DNA of 64,000 bases from Cinnamomum chago. Its lineage: Eukaryota > Streptophyta > Magnoliopsida > Laurales > Lauraceae. The notes beneath the pieces are model-generated. The model saw only the letters and a list, made by a program, of their open reading frames with translations, did not search any database and had not been told where the DNA came from. Where the stretch lies: positions 17,946,501 to 18,010,500 of the forward strand of contig CP142456.1 of NCBI GenBank assembly GCA_038049695.1, given 5' to 3'. Shown one piece after another: positions 58,569 to 64,000 of this stretch (positions within the stretch are counted from its first letter, which is position 1; each line of letters starts with the position of its first letter). Position numbers and translations under genes: made by a program.

Positions 58569-59246
58569 CAAGGTTATAAAAAAAAAGGAATCGGACCCGA
58601 CTCACACATGGCCAAGTCCGAGTTGGGTTATGTCCCAAAGGTTCAAAAAAAATGAGGAAAAATAGAAAAAGGGAAATGTCACTCCCAGGCCAGAATCTAG
58701 AGAAAGCAGTTGCATGCAGGTGATGTGGAAAAAGAGAGGAAGAGAAAAGGAAAAAAGGAGGAGGGAAGAAGAGCAGCATACCTGGTAGAGAAACAGCGAC
58801 AGAAGCTGCAGCAGCAGAAGAGGAAAGCAACATCTCCCAGCAGGAGCATCTGGCAGCTGGAAAGCAGCAGCAGCAGTACCAACAAAGGAAAGTAGCAAAC
58901 CAGCAACAACTAAAAGCAGAGCAGTAACAGCAAGCGAGCAGCACCAGTGCAGTCTGGAGAGTAACATCAGGCCAGCAAAACCCCGCCTTCTCCTCCTCTC
59001 TCTCCCTTTCTTGACCGAATGTCCCAATCTGAAACACCCCACCCCCCCACCCCCCCCCCCCCCCCCCCCCCCACCACCTTCTCTTTTTTTTATTTTTTTA
59101 TATTGCTTACACTCCTTTAGTTAAAAAGATTTTATAAAACAGACCTTTGTTTTATTTTTTTCCAGAGCCGAGTCCGAGTCACTGTGACCCAACTCGGTCA
59201 TGACCAAGTCAAGTTGACTCGAACTCAACCGATTGTTTAATCCATG
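58569..59246. mobile_element. Non-autonomous hAT element carrying CAG-rich and poly-C tracts
   Basis: 678 bp. The left end CAAGGTTATAAA and the right end, read inward, CATGGATTAAAC match loosely. A perfect 8-bp duplication gtaagtat lies at 58561-58568 and 59247-59254. Both subterminal regions carry CCGAGT/ACTCGG words in inverted order. The interior has a CAG-rich stretch (58790-58960) and a long C tract (59042-59072). The minus-strand leucine/cysteine-rich frames here (58525-59042) are translations of low-complexity DNA. Confidence 0.8.
59042..59072. repeat. Poly-C tract
   Basis: About 30 C with one interruption, including a run of about 23. The minus strand is therefore a poly-G tract able to form a quadruplex. 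Length is likely to vary and to be error-prone in sequencing. Confidence 0.9.
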
Positions 59247-59254
59247 GTAAGTAT

Positions 59255-59999
59255 ACACTCCGGTATCCGGTACCATACTCTTATAAACTTGATAACTTAA
59301 TTCCTTCATGGAGGCTTACAGTACCCTTGCTTCATACATAGTACATATATATTATCTACCTCTCACCACGGACATCTTGCATGAGCTCACGTGGATTGTC
59401 ATTTTGCTAGTTTATATTGTATAAAATTGTCTTACACAATTCACATGATGTCAATCTATTTATCTGCACAAACATGCCCAGATATTCGCATTTCTCACTA
59501 TCTTTACAATCTACAAGTCTTTAATTCTATATTTGATGCAACATGCTTTTGTCATTATATTTGCTTACTTGCTCTAACTTTCTACCCTTGGCGTCGTAGG
59601 AGACTTAGCCTCCAAAATTGAGTTCAACGCCAGAGCAGATGGCAACAAACATCGTGGAGTGGACCCGAGATGAAGTCGTTTAGACATCTATTGGCGTGAA
59701 GGCGACATATACTTGAGAGGCTTGGATATCTACTCTAGTTAGTTCTAGCTATTTTAGCTTTGTGGCATTGGTTTGAATTTTGGGTAAAACAAGTACTAAT
59801 GGTTGAACTTTTATGCTTCCGCATTACTATACTTCACCTTGATGGACTTCTCTATGCTTTGAGATAAGGACATTCTATTACTTACATGGATGCTTTTATG
59901 CTATATTACTTGATACATTTGATTATTGTTGCTTCTACTGAAATATAATATAAATGTGATGGTGACTTGTAATCATCCCCACAAGTGATATACCGTGGG
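59255..59999. other. Unassigned stretch, perhaps LTR-derived
   Basis: No gene recognised. The wording near 59580-59900 resembles plant gypsy LTR sequence, but no end could be fixed. Confidence 0.35.
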
Positions 60000-62900
60000 A
60001 GTACTTACACACACAGTGGGGCAAAATTGTCATAGCTCACAGACCCTACACCAGTCGCGCCTCGAAATTCAAAGATATTCTTGGAGGTCCAGTTTGGAGG
60101 CGTACCAATAATCCCAATGCAAAAGGACACTACGACGAAAAATGAAGAGGGATTTATAGTAACTTAACTAACTCCCCAGTGTTTTTACTGCCGGTCCCAA
60201 GCCCAGGTAAAGGAGGAAGGTTGTGTTAGGCAAGTTGACAGCCAGCGTAAAAATTTGTCACAGCCCAAACATGAATTCTGAGAGTATAACATTGCGAGAT
60301 CATGCTACCCGCTTTAAGCGACACATTGCGGCGTCGCCCAGTTGCAATGGAAAGTGGGCAAGGGCTACCGTATCATTCTGGATGAGTGCGGCTAAAGAAG
60401 TTAGTCCAGCAACAGAAGAAGAGGAAGATTCGACTTGCTACTTGGAATATAGGAACCTTGACAGGCAAGAGCATGATGTTAGTCTAAGTAATGAAAAGAA
60501 GAAGAGTAAGTGAAATCTGTATACAAGAGACAAAGTGGAAGCGGGATAAAGCTAAGGAGGTCGCTAATGGATATAAACTTTTTTATGCAGGAAAGAACAA
60601 CACAAGAAATGGAGTGGGTATGGTTGTAGATAAGGATTTCAAAGAGAAAATTGTAGGGGTAAAGAGATTGGGAGATAGAATTACAGCAATTAAACTAGTG
60701 TTAGAGGAAGACATAATTCATATCACTGGTGCATATGCTCCCCAAGCAGGATTAGATGAAAGTGTCAAGAGCCAATTTTGGGAGGAAATGGATGGTTTAC
60801 TATGAGAAATTCCAACTAGTGAAAAGATATTCCTAGGAGGGGACTTAAATGGGCATGCAGGAAAGGATAATGGAGGTTATCAGAGACTGCATGGAGGACA
60901 AGGATTTGGAGAAAAGAATGAGTTGGGAGACACTATCTTGGACTTTGCATTAGCTAGCAAACACTTTCTTTCAAAAGAAAGGAGCATTTAATTACTTAAA
61001 AAAGTGGAACAAGTAGAAGCCGGATAGACTTATTTCTAGTTAGAAAACATGACCGATTGGATTGTAAAGATTGTAAGGTTATCCCAGGAGAGAGTTTGAC
61101 CATGCAACATAGGCTAGTAGTTTTAGATATTTGCATTAGAAGTAGAAAGAGAGTGGTAGTAAATAAAATATGCCCTCAAACAAGGTGGAGGGATTTGAAA
61201 GGACAAAGAGCGACACTATTTAAGGACAAAGTGATAGATAAGGGAGAAAGGAATTTTGAAGGCGAAACTACGGCGGTGCGGAATCAAATGGCTAACTGTA
61301 TTAGGAAGGTTGCTAAAGAGGTGCTTTGAGAGTCGAAAGGGAAGAGGCACGATAATAAAGAAACTTGGTGGTGGAGTGTAGAGGTTCAGGAAGCTGTTCG
61401 GGAAAAGAGACGATATTACAAAGTTTGACAGGGTACTAGAAATATGAAAAACTATGAGGTGTATAAGAAGGCAAAGAAAGAAGCTAAGAAATTAGTAAGT
61501 GATACAAAGTTCAAAGCATCTGATGACCTATATAATAGGTTGGGAACAAGAGAAGGAGACAAGGATATTTTTAATCTTGCAAAAATAAGAGAAAGGAAAA
61601 GTAAGGACTTAGATCATGTCAAATGTATTAAGAACAATGACCAAAAGGTTCCAGTGAAGGATGACGATATCAAAGAAAGGTGGAGGGAATATTTTAGCAT
61701 ACTTTTAAATGAAGATAAAAAGGCATAAGAACAAAATAGGGTATTTCAGTAGCAAAGCATACTTTTTTTCATAGAATTAGGGTGGTGGAAGTGAGAAAAG
61801 CATCAAAACAAATGAAGACGGGAAAGGCTATAGACCCATGACATCCCAATTAAGGCTCGGAAATGCTTAGGAGAAGTTGAGGAGATTTAGTTAACTAGAC
61901 TATTCAATAAGATATTAATTGACAAAGAAAATGTCGGATGAATGGAGAAGTGTTGTAGTACCTATATATAAGAACAAGGGAGATATACAAAACTGTACCA
62001 ACTATCGTGGGATTAAACTTATGAGTCATACTATGAAGCTATGGGAGAGAGTAATGGAGCAAAGACTTAGACAGAAGACTAAGATATCTGAAAATCAATT
62101 TGGTTTTATGCCAGGGAGGTCAACAATGGAAGCTATCTTCTCACTTAGGCAATTAATGGAAAAATATCGAGCAAAGAGGAAAATTTTGCATATGGTCTTC
62201 ATCAATCTAGAAAAAGCCTATGACAAGGTACCTAGAGATTTAATTTGGTGGGTTTTAAATAAAAGGAATGTTCCAAGAGGTTATATTGAAAATTTGAAAT
62301 TATCAAAGACATGTATGAAGGAGCAATAACAAGTGTGAGAACTACTTGTGGAGAGATAAGGAGTTTCCAGTGACCATAGGTTTGCATCAGGGGTCAACCC
62401 TAAGCCCTTATCTCTTTGCACTAATTATGGATGAGTTAACTACTCATATTCAAAAAGAAGTACCTTGGTGCATGTTATTTGCAGATGATATTGTGCTAGC
62501 AGATGAATCAAGAGATGGTGTGGATGCAAAACTCAAGAGATGGTGGGAGGCTTTAAAATAATCCGTACAAAGACGGAATATATGGTTTGTAACTTTAGTG
62601 GGCACATAGAAAGAGGTGAAACTACTGTGAGAATTGAAGACCATGAGATACCACAAAGTGATTATTTCCGCTACCTTGGCTTTATAGTTAGTAATGATGG
62701 GGAGATTGATGAAGATGTCGAACATAGGATAAAAGCGGAATGGCTGAAGTGGAGACTTGATTCTGGAGTTCTTTGTGGCCGACGAATGCCCACAAGATTT
62801 AAGGGAGAATTTTACAGGACAGCGATTAGACCAGCTATGACCTATGGAGCAGAATGTTGGCCAATCAAGAAGCAGCATATGCAAAAAAATGGATGTAGTA

Positions 62901-63270
62901 GAGATGAGAATGTTGAGGTGGATGTGTGGTAAAACTAAGAAAGATAAAATTAGAAATGAGCGCTTTCGAGAGCATTTAGGGATAGCAACAATAGGGGATA
63001 AAATTAGAGAAACTCATTTAAAATGGTTTGGGCATGTCCAACGTAGGCCAGTAACGACGCTGGTAAGGAAAAGTTTGGCCATGAAGGTTGATGGCCCACC
63101 AAGGGGAATGGGTAGGCCAAAGAGGACGTGGATGGAGGTGGTAAAAATGGATATAAGAAAGTGTAACTTATCTGAGAATTTAGCTCAAGATAAATCGGAA
63201 TGGAGAAATATAATTCGTGTAGCCGACCCCAACATAGTTGGGACAAGGCTGTGATGATGATGATGATCTA
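60000..63270 (+). mobile_element. RTE-clade LINE, near full length but decayed
   Basis: A plus-strand non-LTR element. Endonuclease spans about 60430-61100 (a WNIGTL strand, then CIQETKW in another frame near 60515). Reverse transcriptase spans about 61920-62560 (YRGIKLMSH, QFGFMPGRST, FADD near 62478). The C-terminal region to 63255 includes HLKWFGHVQRR and ends DPNIVGTRL. The 3' end reads GTTGGGACAAGGCTG followed by a TGATGATGATG tail, the form known for plant RTE elements. Several frameshifts and stops make it inactive. The 5' edge is approximate and no duplication was found. Confidence 0.88.
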
Positions 63271-64000
63271 TAGTAAATTATCTCAAATTATATCGAATTA
63301 GTAGTTGTTACAATTCAACAGATTAGTGGTCATCCTTGTGTTTGGATTCACAGCCGTAGGTAGTGTAGGATAGAAATGTTGAACTCCCCCACCATAGATT
63401 CCACATCAAACCTACCTAAACTTGAGTACTCTTGGTTGCATTAAATATTCCTCTAAATCAACACCCAGCACTCTAAACTAACAAATGTGGGGTTATGATT
63501 TGAATGAGCACTTTCGCAAAGTAAATCTAACAGATTTGGATGTATAGACAATACCCAAATACACACAAGGACAGCTTTCTACATAAATCACTAGCCAACC
63601 CTGACCCAAATCAGTTATAACCTGAGATTTAAACATAAAAGAGGGTTAAAGACCACCTTATATGTAGAATCAAGTCATTTGGAAGTGGAACCCTTTTTAA
63701 ACAGAGCTGAAATCATTAGTAGATCGATTGTCTGCAATTGTCGACCCAAGGACAGGATTTTAGGAAAAATCTCTCAAAAAAAAAAAAATTCCCTAATACA
63801 CCCTTTTACAAACTGATGTTTAGTTATTTCTTAATCAAAGAGGAATTAACAAATTTAAAAGAAATACATATGCAATTACTTACCGTTCATAGGTAGACTT
63901 CGTATCCAGGTTTCGCTAGCCCAAATAACTTCAAAACCTTGATTAAATCCTTAATCTTTACAACAAGAAGCCCTCACCAATCAAACAAGGTGTAGTTCTC
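63271..64000. other. Window end, nothing recognised
   Basis: AT-rich sequence with short frames and an A run at about 63776-63788. No CNGC exon and no element end that I can support. Confidence 0.4.

Noticed and set aside
58525-59042. Leucine/cysteine-rich minus-strand proteins of 146-170 residues
   Set aside because: Translations of CAG-rich and poly-C DNA within and next to a hAT element. No start context or conserved domain.
1-64000. CRISPR arrays, operons, ribosome binding sites, tRNA genes
   Set aside because: Nothing of the kind was seen. The direct repeats are plant minisatellites or element parts, and the window is eukaryotic.

Overview
The window is nuclear DNA of a flowering plant with a large, transposon-rich genome. 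The evidence is a spliced plant cyclic nucleotide-gated channel gene with GT-AG introns, a plant secreted-peptide gene, Ty1-copia and chromovirus-type Ty3-gypsy elements primed from initiator tRNA-Met, L1 and RTE LINEs, many hAT elements with 8-bp target duplications, a Mutator-like element with a 9-bp duplication, and a plant 5S rRNA relic. I see nothing prokaryotic and cannot name the species.

Layout. 1-8.2 kb: AT-rich sequence, a small hAT relic (1448-2286) and a decayed L1 LINE (about 2520-6650). 8.28-8.56 kb, minus strand: an intact one-exon gene for a small secreted peptide of the CTNIP/SCREW type, with a readable promoter to its right. 9.3-18.4 kb: a Mutator-like element with a GC-rich cargo (9342-11315), a hAT element holding a MITE (11426-12466), a gypsy LTR relic (about 14728-15520) and a MITE-in-element nest (15838-16930).

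18.42-45.22 kb, minus strand: the 3' half of a group I cyclic nucleotide-gated channel (CNGC) gene, four exons coding for S5/pore, S6, C-linker, cyclic nucleotide-binding domain and IQ motif. One of its introns is about 24.3 kb. It was inflated by nested insertion: a gypsy solo LTR (21163-43153) holds a minus-strand copia remnant (22339-41685). That remnant holds a plus-strand copia (22586-29128), a 5S-bearing TRIM-like relic (30800-31273) and a chromovirus-type gypsy (31570-41361). These in turn hold hAT and PIF-like elements. Several layers keep exact target-site duplications, so the order of events can be read. The N-terminal CNGC exons are not visible before position 64000, so the next intron is at least 18.8 kb or the gene is split.

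45.2-64 kb: mostly mobile DNA. A foldback MITE family sits at 45.7-46.7 kb. A whole-looking Ale-like copia element (48996-54356) has LTRs that look identical and a perfect duplication, so it is very young. There follow a truncated relative (55046-56291), a gypsy deletion derivative (57375-58527), a hAT element carrying CAG-rich and poly-C tracts (58569-59246) and a near full-length but decayed RTE LINE (about 60000-63270). The two host genes, the channel and the peptide, are transcribed from the same strand about 10 kb apart. Both families have published links to stress or immune signalling, but nothing in the sequence shows that these two work together.
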